NCBI GenBank assembly: GCA_964580155.1
Contig: CAZOJP010000001.1
Coordinates: 26,908-90,907, forward strand
DNA: 64,000 nt
Direction: 5' to 3'
Source of the DNA: Intestinibacillus sp964580155
GTDB lineage: Bacteria > Bacillota > Clostridia > Oscillospirales > Butyricicoccaceae
Below, in pieces: positions 49,010 through 57,849 of the stretch (position 1 is its first letter; each line of letters opens with the position of its first letter). The notes under the pieces were generated by a model. That model saw only the letters and a list, made by a program, of their open reading frames with translations, was not told the origin of the DNA and ran no database searches. A program made the translations under genes and the position numbers.

Positions 49010-50755
49010 TTATATTTCCAGCAAACAACCGCAATATGGTGGCAAAATCACGTTGTTTTCGCGCGGTGCAATGGATAGTGCGGCATTTCCGCCATAAGCG
49101 GCATCATCGCTTGACAGCAGAATATGCCATTTGCCCGCCGGCAAGGAAATACGCTGCGTGTGCGCGCTAAAATTCAGTGCAATCAGCAGGTGCTGACCTT
49201 GGAGGTCGTTGCGCTCATACACAAAAACACCACGCTCGGCTCGCTTCCAGCAAAAGCCCTCCGGATGCAAATCTGTCGCAAATAATGCGGCGCGTGTGAC
49301 ATAAAGATGATTGAGCGTGGAAAAATACTGCTGAAACGCAGCATGCTCCCGCTGCTGCAAAAGCGCCCAATCCAGCGCGGCATCCTCGTTCCACTCGTGC
49401 GTAGTTGCAATGTCGTTGCCCATAAAGTTGAGTTTTTTGCCCGGATGTGTGAAGAAATACAGAAACAGCGTGCGCAGTTGCGCAAACTGCTGCGCACGCG
49501 AGCCGGGCATTTTCTCGAGCAGCGTACGCTTGCAGTGCACGACCTCATCGTGTGAAAAAGGTAGGATATACTTTTCCTGATAAAAATATTCAGTAGAAGC
49601 GGAAATATACGCGCCCTCGCGGTGGTTGCCGCCAAGATATTGAAACGTATCGTTCATGAATCCGAGATCCCATTTATAGTCAAACCCCAATCCGCCATAT
49701 GGTACGGGCGCTGTCACCTTGGGGTAGACCGAGGAATCCTCCGCGATGAGCATCACCTCCGGCCATGCCTGCGAAAGTGCGTAATTGGCATTTTTCAGAA
49801 ACCATATGCCCGCGTCGTTGACACCGCGTGCCGGATCACCGCCATGATAAATCAGTCGGGAGACCGCATCGAATCGGATGCCGTCCATATGGTATCGGCG
49901 AATCCAAAAATCCAGCGCGGATTTCATGAAGCTCAGCACATGGGGCTTTGTGTAGTCAAAAAGCAGCGTGCCCCACTCGGTGTATCGCGTGCTTTCATCC
50001 GCGCTTTCGTAAAGCGTGCTGCCGTCAAAGGTTTGCAGCGCGTGGATATTCGTCACAAAGTGCAGCGGGACAAAATCCAGGATGACGCCAATGCCCGCCA
50101 CATGGCAGCGGTCCACAAATGCCATAAGCTCATCCGGCGTGCCAAATCGGCTGGTGGCGGCAAAATAGCCGCTTGTCTGATACCCCCACGAGCCGTCAAA
50201 CGGATGCTCGGTCAGCGGCATACATTCGATGTGCGTGTATCCCATCTCCAGAATGTAAGGGATCAGCGCATCCGCCAGCTCTCCATATTGGTAAAACGAT
50301 CCGTCTGCATGCCGCTTCCACGAGCCGGCATGCAGCTCATAAATGCTCATCGGCCGATTGAAATTTTTGGTGCGGCGATGCAGATATTCCGCATCCTGCC
50401 ACTCGTAATGCGCAACATCCCAAACAGCTGACGCGGTGCTCGGCCGTTCCTCCGCGTAAAACGCAAATGGATCAGCGCGATCGAAAACGCCGTCTGCGGT
50501 GTGAACGCGATATTTATAGAGCATGCCTTGCGTAATCTCGCGCGCGAAAATGCTCCAGACCCCGTTCGCTTCGCGCTGCATGCGCCAACCGGTCCAGTTG
50601 TTGCAGTCGCCAATCAGCTCCACGCATTGCGCATGCGGGGCATAGACGGTGAATCGTACGCCGGATTCCCCGTTTTCGTGCGCAAAATGCGCGCCGAACA
50701 CAGTATATCCGTCGCAAGATGCCCCCTGCAAATACGCATCAAAACGTTCTTTCAT
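49010..50755 (-). CDS. glgB: 1,4-alpha-glucan branching enzyme
   Basis: GH13 enzyme that makes alpha-1,6 branches in glycogen. An N-terminal CBM48 (VRFTVYAPHAQCVELIGDCN) precedes the catalytic barrel: MPLTEHPFDGSWGYQTSGYF, the nucleophile Asp in MDGIRFDAVSRL near residue 300, the acid Glu in VMLIAEDSS, and LPFSHDEVVHCK. ATG 50755 has GAGGAGG 8 nt upstream; the frame extends 17 codons further without support. 581 residues, slightly short for the family. No glgC, glgA or glgP is adjacent, so it is a lone glycogen gene. Confidence 0.94.
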   Translation of the reverse strand: MKERFDAYLQGASCDGYTVFGAHFAHENGESGVRFTVYAPHAQCVELIGDCNNWTGWRMQREANGVWSIFAREITQGMLYKYRVHTADGVFDRADPFAFYAEERPSTASAVWDVAHYEWQDAEYLHRRTKNFNRPMSIYELHAGSWKRHADGSFYQYGELADALIPYILEMGYTHIECMPLTEHPFDGSWGYQTSGYFAATSRFGTPDELMAFVDRCHVAGIGVILDFVPLHFVTNIHALQTFDGSTLYESADESTRYTEWGTLLFDYTKPHVLSFMKSALDFWIRRYHMDGIRFDAVSRLIYHGGDPARGVNDAGIWFLKNANYALSQAWPEVMLIAEDSSVYPKVTAPVPYGGLGFDYKWDLGFMNDTFQYLGGNHREGAYISASTEYFYQEKYILPFSHDEVVHCKRTLLEKMPGSRAQQFAQLRTLFLYFFTHPGKKLNFMGNDIATTHEWNEDAALDWALLQQREHAAFQQYFSTLNHLYVTRAALFATDLHPEGFCWKRAERGVFVYERNDLQGQHLLIALNFSAHTQRISLPAGKWHILLSSDDAAYGGNAALSIAPRENNVILPPYCGCLLEI

Positions 50756-50824
50756 AGGCTCGTCCTCCTCTCCCAAGTAGTATATCGCGAATCCGTCGCG
50801 CGACACATATTTTTTTCGTCCTCG

Positions 50825-50854
50825 TGTATAGGCGGCTTTGTCCGTGACATACTA
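50825..50854 (+). promoter_or_regulatory. Sigma-F/G-like forespore promoter of the DUF1540 gene
   Basis: TGTATA, 17 nt, CATACTA, 30 nt before the start. The -10 matches the CATnnTA of sigma-F/G and the -35 matches their TGnATA. No sigma-A site is seen in the same gap. Confidence 0.5.
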
Positions 50855-50884
50855 AGTCTGCAATCACAAAGGAGGTTATGAACT

Positions 50885-51046
50885 ATGGATAAGGCAAACA
50901 AAAGTATTCGCTGCACTGTTTCGCAGTGCACCAACCACTGCGCAGCCGAGGACTATTGCTCGCTCAACTGCATCACGATCGGTACGCACGAACAGAATCC
51001 GACGATGGACCAGTGTACCGACTGCCAGTCCTTCCGCTGCAAGTAA
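50885..51046 (+). CDS. DUF1540-type cysteine-rich small protein (53 aa)
   Basis: A short gene with an excellent ribosome site (AAAGGAGG, 8 nt before ATG 50885). The product includes IRCTVSQCTNHCAAEDYCSL and ends QCTDCQSFRCK. Eight cysteines in 53 residues, with the CxxxxCxxH...C...CxxC spacing, match DUF1540, a small, probably metal-binding domain of unknown role common in Clostridia. The promoter in front resembles forespore sigma-F/G sites, which suggests spore expression. A strong terminator follows, so it is monocistronic. Confidence 0.85.
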   Translation: MDKANKSIRCTVSQCTNHCAAEDYCSLNCITIGTHEQNPTMDQCTDCQSFRCK

Positions 51047-51057
51047 GCACATCCCAA

Positions 51058-51095
51058 AAAGAGGAGAGCCGAAGATGCCTTCGGCTCTCCTCTTT
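51058..51095 (+). terminator. Terminator of the DUF1540 gene
   Basis: AAAGAGGAGAGCCGAAG and CTTCGGCTCTCCTCTTT form a 17-bp stem with a 4-nt loop; T-rich 3' end. It can also serve the convergent 99-aa membrane protein gene. Confidence 0.9.
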
Positions 51096-51117
51096 TACAT
51101 GCGATCGGCCGTTGCGA

Positions 51118-51417
51118 TTATTCCGGCTCGCGGAAAAAAATGCGCCAGATCAGATAGACATAGGAGGCGACAAAGCCCGCCAAAATAAAATGCTTAAATT
51201 TTCCGAAAAAGCGCGAAAACCGCGCGCCCAGCCACATACCAAGACTGAGCAGACACAGCTTGAATACCGCAAAATCAAACAGGCTGAAGCCGCGCGCCTG
51301 CTCGGCGGAATGGCCAATGACTGCTTGAGCGCGATCCTTGATGCCGTAAGCACAATCGATGAGATCCTCACGGTCGATGCTGCGGATGTAATCCAGATGC
51401 TCTTTATAATTTTTCAT
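51118..51417 (-). CDS. Small membrane protein of unknown function (99 aa)
   Basis: Starts at ATG 51417, 8 nt after AGGAG; the same frame opens upstream only within the exonuclease gene. The N-terminal 45 residues are charged and helical (YKEHLDYIRSIDREDLIDCA), followed by two hydrophobic segments: FAVFKLCLLSLGMWLG at about 50-65 and HFILAGFVASYVYLIWRIFF at about 76-95. A hairpin membrane protein with a cytoplasmic N-terminal domain is likely. It overlaps the 3' end of the exonuclease gene by 14 nt, so expression is probably coupled. No known family recognised. Confidence 0.75.
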   Translation of the reverse strand: MKNYKEHLDYIRSIDREDLIDCAYGIKDRAQAVIGHSAEQARGFSLFDFAVFKLCLLSLGMWLGARFSRFFGKFKHFILAGFVASYVYLIWRIFFREPE

Positions 51418-52114
51418 GGGGAACACTCCTTTGTACATTTTCTTCATAATGAGGCGATGGGACAGCCGGCGGCCGGCGGCGAGCCGTGCCGCGCGTTGAC
51501 CGCGACTTCTGCCGGGTGATTTCCTGTGCTGTGCTACAGGAAACGCTGCCTTGCGGCGAAATGGAGCCCAATCGCATGCTGATTTGATCCGCCAGCGCAT
51601 CCGCATCCGTGCATCCCCGCGCATGCAGCGCCGCTTGCAAAATCATGCCGCTGGCAAGCGCGTCCGAACCGGCTTCGTGGTGGTTGAGCGCAATGCCGAG
51701 TGCCGCGGAGACCGTATCCAGTTTGTGATTTTCCATGTCCGGCCAGATTTTTTGCGAAACCTTGACCGTACAGATATAGCGGCAGTGCGGCAGCGGCAAG
51801 CCGTAATGCGCCAGGGTTTTGCAAAGCACGGCGGTGTCAAACATCGCGTTGTGGCACACCAGCACGCTGCCCTCGATATCGCTGCGCAGCAGCGGCCACA
51901 GCGCGTCAAAGGTGGGGGCTTCGCTCACCATGGAGCGGCGGATGCCGTGCACCTTGGTGTTGTACCAATGAAAGACACCGTATTCTTTGGGCGGTCGAAT
52001 CAGATACGCGTTGGAACGCAGCAGAACACCATCTTCAAAGACTGAGATGCCGATCGAGCATGCGCTGATGGGAGATGCGTTGGCGGTTTCAAAATCCATT
52101 GCGACGTATTTCAT
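51404..52114 (-). CDS. DEDDh 3'-5' exonuclease (DnaQ-like)
   Basis: RNase T/DnaQ-like exonuclease of 236 residues. The acidic residues are in VAMDFETANAS (Asp, Glu), LVCHNAMFDTAVL (Asp), and HHEAGSDALASG (His and Asp), the DEDDh pattern. The C-terminal 60 residues, after the catalytic domain, are basic and arginine-rich (RQKSRSTRGTARRR), perhaps for nucleic acid contact. ATG 52114 overlaps the DUF2461 stop. The family is often annotated as a DNA polymerase III epsilon-like protein; the exact substrate is not evident. Confidence 0.9.
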   Translation of the reverse strand: MKYVAMDFETANASPISACSIGISVFEDGVLLRSNAYLIRPPKEYGVFHWYNTKVHGIRRSMVSEAPTFDALWPLLRSDIEGSVLVCHNAMFDTAVLCKTLAHYGLPLPHCRYICTVKVSQKIWPDMENHKLDTVSAALGIALNHHEAGSDALASGMILQAALHARGCTDADALADQISMRLGSISPQGSVSCSTAQEITRQKSRSTRGTARRRPPAVPSPHYEENVQRSVPHEKL

Positions 52115-52806
52115 CGAACACCTTCCGTTCCCTGCGTGCGTTCTTTCAGCGTACAGAAAAAGTGATACAGCGGCGCAAGCGCACACAGGTCAGACAGCAT
52201 GCCGTCCACAAAACGATTATCCCACAGCGGGGTATGGTCGGCAAACGCGCAGCTCACGCCCAGGTTTTTGCGGTTTAGCCACGGCTGATATGCCGCAGGC
52301 GCGGCCGGATATTTGGGGCGTTTATATTCCTCGCCATAGAGCGAAAATTGCGGTCTGCCCTCGACCGCGCGGAAGGCCTCTGAAAAGAGTTTGTCCTCTG
52401 CCAGCATCATTTCACGCGCCAGGCGCATTTCCGCTGCAGGCGCATGATAGTAGCCGCAGCCATATCCCCAAAATTCGGGTGTAATTTCAAAATAAAAGCA
52501 CGGCCGCTCGGCAAATTCGCCTTTTTTTCGTCCAAACGTAATCCACGCATGGTCGCGATAGAGTGATTTGTCGTGCGTATAGCGCGTATCGCGTCGCACG
52601 CGGGAAAGCATGCGCTGCGGGTGGATGACAAGAGACGGATCGATTTCGCACATTGCAGGCGCCATGCGCTCGATCAGTGCATAAAATGGCTCCTGCACCA
52701 GCGCGCGAATGCGCGGCTTGCAGGATTCGTAAAATTCTTTGCTGTTCATCAAACGATTTTCAATCAAAAGATCCAGCCCCTCGGGCCGGAAACCTGAAAA
52801 TTCCAT
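52111..52806 (-). CDS. DUF2461 domain-containing protein
   Basis: A 231-residue protein of the DUF2461 family (function unknown; cytoplasmic). Typical stretches are FSGFRPEGLDLLIENRLMN near the start, SRVRRDTRYTHDKSLYRDH, and the aromatic-rich FYFEITPEFWGYGCGYYH. Length and order fit the family. It heads a three-gene unit with the exonuclease and the small membrane protein. Confidence 0.88.
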   Translation of the reverse strand: MEFSGFRPEGLDLLIENRLMNSKEFYESCKPRIRALVQEPFYALIERMAPAMCEIDPSLVIHPQRMLSRVRRDTRYTHDKSLYRDHAWITFGRKKGEFAERPCFYFEITPEFWGYGCGYYHAPAAEMRLAREMMLAEDKLFSEAFRAVEGRPQFSLYGEEYKRPKYPAAPAAYQPWLNRKNLGVSCAFADHTPLWDNRFVDGMLSDLCALAPLYHFFCTLKERTQGTEGVR

Positions 52807-52836
52807 CGGGATGCTCCTAACATATAAGCTATTTCT

Positions 52837-52865
52837 ATTCTATCCTGATTTGCCGACAAACGCAA
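52837..52865 (-). promoter_or_regulatory. Sigma-A promoter for the DUF2461-exonuclease unit
   Basis: TTGCGT, 17 nt, TAGAAT on the minus strand, 30 nt before the DUF2461 start. Confidence 0.55.
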
Positions 52866-52948
52866 TAGGTTTTCTCATTGAAAAGCTATGCACGGGTCGC
52901 CGGGTAGTGTATAATACTGTTATTCGTTAACCGTTTGGAGGGAAAATT

Positions 52949-53440
52949 ATGAAGCAAGATGATAAAATTTTAGCCCTGCTTGATCAGGATGCACGTCTGA
53001 CGCCCGCACAGCTTTCCAGTATGCTCGAGCTGCCCGAGGACGAGGTGCGCGATCGTATTTCCGCCCTCGAGAAAAACCATACGATCATTGGCTATAAAAC
53101 GCTCATCGACTGGGAGCGAACCGACAAGGAGTTTGTCACCGCACTCATCGAGGTTAAAATCACGCCTCAAAAGGGTATGGGTTTTGACGAAATTGCGCGG
53201 CAGATCTATCGTCAGCCACAGGTTGAAAGCGTCTACCTGATGTCGGGCGGTTTCGATCTGACGGTCATCATTTCCGGCAAGTCCATGAAAGAGGTTGCGC
53301 GTTTTGTCTCCGAGCAGCTCGCGCCCATGGAAAATGTTCTGTCCACCGGCACGCACTTTGTCCTCAAAAAATACAAGGAACAGGGTGTGGAATTCGGCCC
53401 GTCTGCGCGGGACGAAAGAGAGGTATCCATGGCATGGTAG
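52949..53440 (+). CDS. Lrp/AsnC family transcriptional regulator
   Basis: A 163-residue feast/famine regulator: an N-terminal AsnC-type helix-turn-helix (about 5-55, LDQDARLTPAQLSSMLEL then VRDRISALEKNHTIIGY) and a C-terminal RAM domain (about 65-145) with VESVYLMSGGFDLTVIISG, which binds amino acids. GGAGG lies 8 nt before the ATG. Its end overlaps the next gene by 7 nt, so it probably controls that aminotransferase in response to an amino acid. An isolated TATAAT lies at about 52911-52916 but has no good -35. Confidence 0.92.
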   Translation: MKQDDKILALLDQDARLTPAQLSSMLELPEDEVRDRISALEKNHTIIGYKTLIDWERTDKEFVTALIEVKITPQKGMGFDEIARQIYRQPQVESVYLMSGGFDLTVIISGKSMKEVARFVSEQLAPMENVLSTGTHFVLKKYKEQGVEFGPSARDEREVSMAW

Positions 53441-54612
53441 ACTATGACCAGCTGTTGTCCGAGCGGGTCAAGGTTGTAAAACCCTCGGGCATTCGAAAAT
53501 TCTTTGACATTGTCGCCACGATGGATGATGCAATCTCCCTCGGGGTGGGCGAGCCGGACTTTGAAACCCCGTGGCAGGTGCGGCGCGCCGGCATCGTCTC
53601 CCTGGAAAAAGGGCGCACCTTCTATACGTCCAACTGGGGTCTTGCCGAACTTCGTCAGGAGATTGCAACCCTATACCGCCGCAAATTCCATCTGGACTAC
53701 GACCCTGCCAGCGAAGTGCTTGTAACCGTCGGCGGATCGGAAGCAATCGACAACGCGCTGCGCGCCTTTGTCTCTTTCGGGGATGAGGTGCTAATTGTCG
53801 AGCCGTCCTTCGTCTGCTATACCCCGCTGACCATCATGGCGGGCGGCACACCCGTATCGCTGCCAACCGTCGCGCAGGATTGTTTCAAGCTGACCGCCGA
53901 ACGCTTGCGTGCCGCAATCACACCGAAAACCAAGATGCTGGTGCTCCCCTTCCCGAATAACCCGACCGGTGCAATTATGACGCGCGACGAGCTGGAAGCA
54001 ATCGCCGAGGTGCTGCGTGACACAAACATTCTGGTGCTTTCGGACGAGATCTACTGCGACCTTACTTATCGCGGAGAGCACGTCTGCTTCGCTGAGCTGC
54101 CCGGCATGCGCGAGCGCACAATTGTGGTCGGTGGATTTTCCAAGTCCTATGCCATGACCGGCTGGCGCCTCGGCTGGGCGGTCGGTCCCAAGGAGCTCAT
54201 CGCGCCAATCTGCAAAATTCATCAGTTTGGCATCATGTCCGCGCCGACAACCGCACAGTTTGCAGGTATCGAAGCGCTGCGCACCGGCGACGACGATATT
54301 CTGCACATGCGCGGACAATATGACATCCGCCGTCGATTCCTTTTGGGCGAGCTGCGCGGCATGGGGCTTGAATGCTTTGAGCCGGAGGGCGCATTTTATA
54401 TGTTCCCCTCCATCCGAAGCACTGGCCTAAGTGCGGAAGAATTCTGTGAGCGGCTTCTGCTGGAGCAAAAGGTCGCCGTCGTGCCCGGCTCCGCCTTTGG
54501 CGAGAGCGGCGAAGGTCATATTCGCATTTCATACTCTTATTCTATGAATCATCTACGCGAGGCAACCACGCGCATGAAGACGTTTTTGCAAGGACTTCGT
54601 TCCGGCAGCTAA
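53434..54612 (+). CDS. PLP-dependent aminotransferase class I (PatA-like)
   Basis: A 392-residue fold-type I aminotransferase. The PLP lysine is in VVGGFSKSYAMTGWRLGWAV near 235, with LVTVGGSEAIDNALRAFV, LPFPNNPTGAIM and VLSDEIYCDLTY in family order. The last part contains RISYSYSMNHL, where the Arg that binds the substrate carboxylate lies. It resembles aspartate/aromatic aminotransferases of subgroup I-gamma (PatA). Translation is coupled to the Lrp-type regulator. The exact substrate is unknown; a role in aromatic or branched amino-acid turnover is plausible. Confidence 0.92.
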   Translation: MVDYDQLLSERVKVVKPSGIRKFFDIVATMDDAISLGVGEPDFETPWQVRRAGIVSLEKGRTFYTSNWGLAELRQEIATLYRRKFHLDYDPASEVLVTVGGSEAIDNALRAFVSFGDEVLIVEPSFVCYTPLTIMAGGTPVSLPTVAQDCFKLTAERLRAAITPKTKMLVLPFPNNPTGAIMTRDELEAIAEVLRDTNILVLSDEIYCDLTYRGEHVCFAELPGMRERTIVVGGFSKSYAMTGWRLGWAVGPKELIAPICKIHQFGIMSAPTTAQFAGIEALRTGDDDILHMRGQYDIRRRFLLGELRGMGLECFEPEGAFYMFPSIRSTGLSAEEFCERLLLEQKVAVVPGSAFGESGEGHIRISYSYSMNHLREATTRMKTFLQGLRSGS

Positions 54613-54659
54613 ACCGGGCAAAAGGCTTGTTCTTTTGTGCCGATCGGTGCAAAATATCG

Positions 54660-54705
54660 CTGAAGGCCGCACATACCACATGAATGTGGTGTGTGCGGCC
54701 TTCAG
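54660..54705. repeat. 21-bp palindromic hairpin without T tract
   Basis: CTGAAGGCCGCACATACCACA and TGTGGTGTGTGCGGCCTTCAG, one G-U pair in the plus-strand RNA, loop TGAA. It lies 47 nt after the aminotransferase stop. Neither strand has a T run next to it. The rest of the 54613-54837 gap holds no gene I can support. Confidence 0.6.
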
Positions 54706-54837
54706 ACTTGGGGCAGGCAGGACGGTTTTGACCTACTCGTCTGTCAGGGCAATTGTGGTGGGCAGCATACTTTCAAACAGCCCACGCGCTTGCAAAGCCG
54801 ATTGCGTGGATTCTCAAAATGCACTGTACATATTGCG

Positions 54838-54874
54838 AAAAAATCGGGTTGCCGAATGTCTTTTCGGCAACCCG
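54838..54874 (-). terminator. Terminator of the lipid kinase gene
   Basis: CGGGTTGCCGAA and TTCGGCAACCCG pair around 6 nt, followed on the minus strand by ATTTTTTCG, 4 nt past the stop. Confidence 0.92.
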
Positions 54875-54878
54875 TCCA

Positions 54879-55781
54879 TTAGTTTTCTGTTTCGCCCGCT
54901 TCTGTAAACAGGCGCAGTGCCTGCTTACAGTTTTCGATACACACCTGCGGCGGCGCGCCGCCAAATTCACCGTCAAGCGTCCAAGGCATATCCTGCGTAT
55001 TTTCGAAACGGATACACGCGGTCTTGAAGTGACAAATTTGGTCAGAACTCATATCCTGCGCAAGAAGCACATTGATGATGCCTTGCAACTGCATCGGATT
55101 CTCGGGCTGCCGGACAAGCAGCACTTCGAACAGGCCGTCGTCCATCTCAACATCCGCGCCGGGCATTTCCACGATGCCACCGATTGTCCGGGCATTTGTC
55201 ACCATCCCGTAGATAAAATCACCTTCGTGCTGCACCTCGGCGCTATCAATTTTGAGGTGATAGGCCTTAATGTTCGGCAGCGCCTTGATGCCCTCGAGCA
55301 CATATGCCGCATGCCCCAAAAGATTTTTTTTGGGTTGCGATGTGCTGTAAGAAACGCCGGTAAACGCTCCGAAAGCGGCGATATAAGTGAAAAAACGGTC
55401 GTTAAATCGTCCTACATCGATATTAGATGTATGATCCCCTGCCGCAATGCGTGTTGCGTCCTCGGGATATTTCGGGATGCCCAGACTATTTGCAAAGTCA
55501 TTCGTTGTTCCCGCGGGAATATAGCCAAGCGGCGGCCGGCGCGGAAGCGACATCAGGCCGTTCACGACTTCGTCCAATGTGCCGTCCCCGCCTGCACATA
55601 AGACGCGGTCGTATTCCGACCCGTGTTCGCGGACAATACGCTCCGCATCCTGCGGGCCTTGTGTCAGGCGCACCGTGGGTTCAAGGCCGGCTGCACACAG
55701 GATCTCCAGGCAATCGAATAGATCTTCGCGCATAATTTGCTGTCCCGAACGCGGGTTGATAACAAACAGGATTTTCTTCAT
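54879..55781 (-). CDS. Diacylglycerol/lipid kinase family protein (YegS/DagK type)
   Basis: Soluble ATP-dependent lipid kinase, 300 residues. The nucleotide motif CAGGDGTLDEVVNGLM near 60-75 and the second conserved region GYIPAGTTNDFANSLGIPK are clear, as is the N-terminal LFVINPRSGQQ. The C-terminal beta-sandwich is present (DGEFGGAPPQVCIEN). Either diacylglycerol or undecaprenol may be the substrate; the family in Gram-positives commonly recycles diacylglycerol. It is a single-gene leftward unit. Confidence 0.93.
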   Translation of the reverse strand: MKKILFVINPRSGQQIMREDLFDCLEILCAAGLEPTVRLTQGPQDAERIVREHGSEYDRVLCAGGDGTLDEVVNGLMSLPRRPPLGYIPAGTTNDFANSLGIPKYPEDATRIAAGDHTSNIDVGRFNDRFFTYIAAFGAFTGVSYSTSQPKKNLLGHAAYVLEGIKALPNIKAYHLKIDSAEVQHEGDFIYGMVTNARTIGGIVEMPGADVEMDDGLFEVLLVRQPENPMQLQGIINVLLAQDMSSDQICHFKTACIRFENTQDMPWTLDGEFGGAPPQVCIENCKQALRLFTEAGETEN

Positions 55782-55849
55782 ATCACCACCCCTTTCCTAT
55801 CATACCGTACCGTAATGGCTTGTGTGTTTGATGTGTGAATTGAAAGATT

Positions 55850-57763
55850 TTATGAAAGCAGGCTCCACACCGCATTTGCATAAGCGCCCGGATCGTCGAT
55901 CTGCATGCCCTCGATCAGCAGCGCCTGATCGTAAAGGATTGCCGCGTACGTTGCAATCTTGTCGGTGTCTCCGGCTTCCGCGAAGGTCTTGAGCTTAGTG
56001 AAAATTGCGTGCTCCGGATTGAGCTCCAGTACACGCTCGGCGTGCATCTGCATATCGCCGCCGTTTTGCGCGCGCAGCACCTTTTCCATTTCGAGCGACA
56101 GGCCGCCCTCGGTGGTCATGCAGCAGGCATGACTTTTGAGCTGACCGGTGAGCTGCACCTTTTTGACCTTGTCGCCCAGCGCATCCTTCACCGCCTTGAG
56201 GACCGGCTCGTTTTCTTCGCCGAGCTTGCGCAGCTGCTCCTTTTCTTCCTCGGTTTCAAGGTCGAGATCGCTCTCCGTGATGGACTTAAAGGTTTTCTCC
56301 TGATAGCTTGCCATCATTTTGACGCAAAATTCGTCGATATCATCGGTTAAGCACAGCACCTCATACCCCTTGTCACGCAGCTGCTCAAACCGCGGCAATG
56401 CCTCAATTTTGGTGACGCTTTCGCCGCAGGCATAATAAATATCGGTCTGGCCTTCCTTCATGCGGGACACATACTCCTCCAGGGTGACGAGCTTGCCCTC
56501 GGCAGACGAATGATACAGCAGCAAATCCATGAGCATATCCTTATGCGCACCGTAATTGACATAGGCACCATATTTGAGCTGACGGCCAAAGGCATTAAAG
56601 AAGGTCTCATACTTTTCGCGCTCGTTCTTTTGCAGGTGCAGCAGCTCGTTCTTGATTTTCTTCTCCAAGCTGCTTGCAATGGTTTTCAGATGGCGGTCAT
56701 GCTGCAACAGTTCACGCGAAATATTGAGGGACAGATCCGCACTATCGACCAATCCGCGCACAAAGCTGAAGTGATCGGGCAGTAGATCCGCGCACTTATC
56801 CATGATGAGCACGCCGTTGGAATAAAGCTGAAGCCCCTTTTCGTAGTCCTTCGTGTAATAGTCAAATGGCGCATGCGCGGGGACAAAGAGCAGCGCATGA
56901 TAGGTTGCCGCGCCCTCGGTGTTCGTGTGGATGTGCAGCATCGGCGCTTCATAATCCGAGAATTTTGACTGATAGAAGCGGTTGTAATCGTCGCTTGTCA
57001 GTTCCTTTTTGGACTTTTTCCACAGCGGAATCATGGAGTTCAGGGTGTCGAGCGTGGTATAATCCTCATACTCTGCGGGCTTTTCGTCCGTGCCCGTTCC
57101 CTCCTTTACGCGGCTGTGCGACATTTCCATGCGGATGGGATACCGGATGTAGTCGGAATATTTCTTGACGATGCTTTGCAAGCGGAACTGCTCGAGATAT
57201 TCATCGTACTGCTCCGTATCGGTATTGTCCTTGAGGGTTAAAATAATATCGGTGCCGCGCTCCGCACGCTCGCCGTCGGAAATCGTGTAGCCGTCATCTC
57301 CGCTTGACACCCAGCACGCACTCGCGCCGTCCGCCGTACGGGTGACCACTTTGACATTCTTCGCCACCATGAACGCCGCATAAAAGCCGACGCCAAACTG
57401 GCCGATAATGTCAATGTCCTCGACGGCTTCACCCTCCTGCGACTTCATCTCCTGCTTGAACGCGAGAGAGCCGCTGCGCGCAATCGTACCCAGATTGCTC
57501 TCCAGCTCCTCCGCCGTCATGCCGCAGCCGCAGTCGGACAGGGTGAGCTGACGGTTTTCGCGATCGACGCTCAGCGTGATCGGCAGCTGCTCGCGCGTCA
57601 GTCCGGTATCGCCGCCGCGCATCGCATTGAAATAAAACTTATCCGTTGCATCCGATGCGTTGGAGATCAGCTCGCGCAGAAAAATCTCCTTGTGTGTGTA
57701 GATTGAGTTGATCATCAGATCAAGTAGTCGCTTGGATTCGGTTTTGAATTGCTTCTTTGCCAT
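55850..57763 (-). CDS. htpG: Molecular chaperone HtpG (Hsp90)
   Basis: ATP-dependent chaperone, 637 residues from ATG 57763, with AAGAGGTG upstream. A GTG three codons earlier overlaps that site. GHKL ATPase motifs are FLRELISNASDATDKF, LSDCGCGMTAEELESNLGTI and GQFGVGFYAAFMVA; the middle and C-terminal dimer domains are full length. A CIRCE element lies 87 nt upstream, so HrcA control is expected; in Bacillus subtilis htpG is not HrcA-controlled. Confidence 0.96.
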   Translation of the reverse strand: MAKKQFKTESKRLLDLMINSIYTHKEIFLRELISNASDATDKFYFNAMRGGDTGLTREQLPITLSVDRENRQLTLSDCGCGMTAEELESNLGTIARSGSLAFKQEMKSQEGEAVEDIDIIGQFGVGFYAAFMVAKNVKVVTRTADGASACWVSSGDDGYTISDGERAERGTDIILTLKDNTDTEQYDEYLEQFRLQSIVKKYSDYIRYPIRMEMSHSRVKEGTGTDEKPAEYEDYTTLDTLNSMIPLWKKSKKELTSDDYNRFYQSKFSDYEAPMLHIHTNTEGAATYHALLFVPAHAPFDYYTKDYEKGLQLYSNGVLIMDKCADLLPDHFSFVRGLVDSADLSLNISRELLQHDRHLKTIASSLEKKIKNELLHLQKNEREKYETFFNAFGRQLKYGAYVNYGAHKDMLMDLLLYHSSAEGKLVTLEEYVSRMKEGQTDIYYACGESVTKIEALPRFEQLRDKGYEVLCLTDDIDEFCVKMMASYQEKTFKSITESDLDLETEEEKEQLRKLGEENEPVLKAVKDALGDKVKKVQLTGQLKSHACCMTTEGGLSLEMEKVLRAQNGGDMQMHAERVLELNPEHAIFTKLKTFAEAGDTDKIATYAAILYDQALLIEGMQIDDPGAYANAVWSLLS

Positions 57764-57849
57764 GAAAAACACCTCTTGATGATTATATGGTTGTTACAGC
57801 CTCCATCGCGGCGCATGCCGTCGGACAGCGCCACAATGATAAAAACATT

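Noticed and set aside
54710..54838. Short coding-like fragment on the minus strand between the palindrome and the lipid kinase terminator
   Set aside because: Only about 27 codons between stops, with no start or recognisable family; not enough to call a gene remnant.
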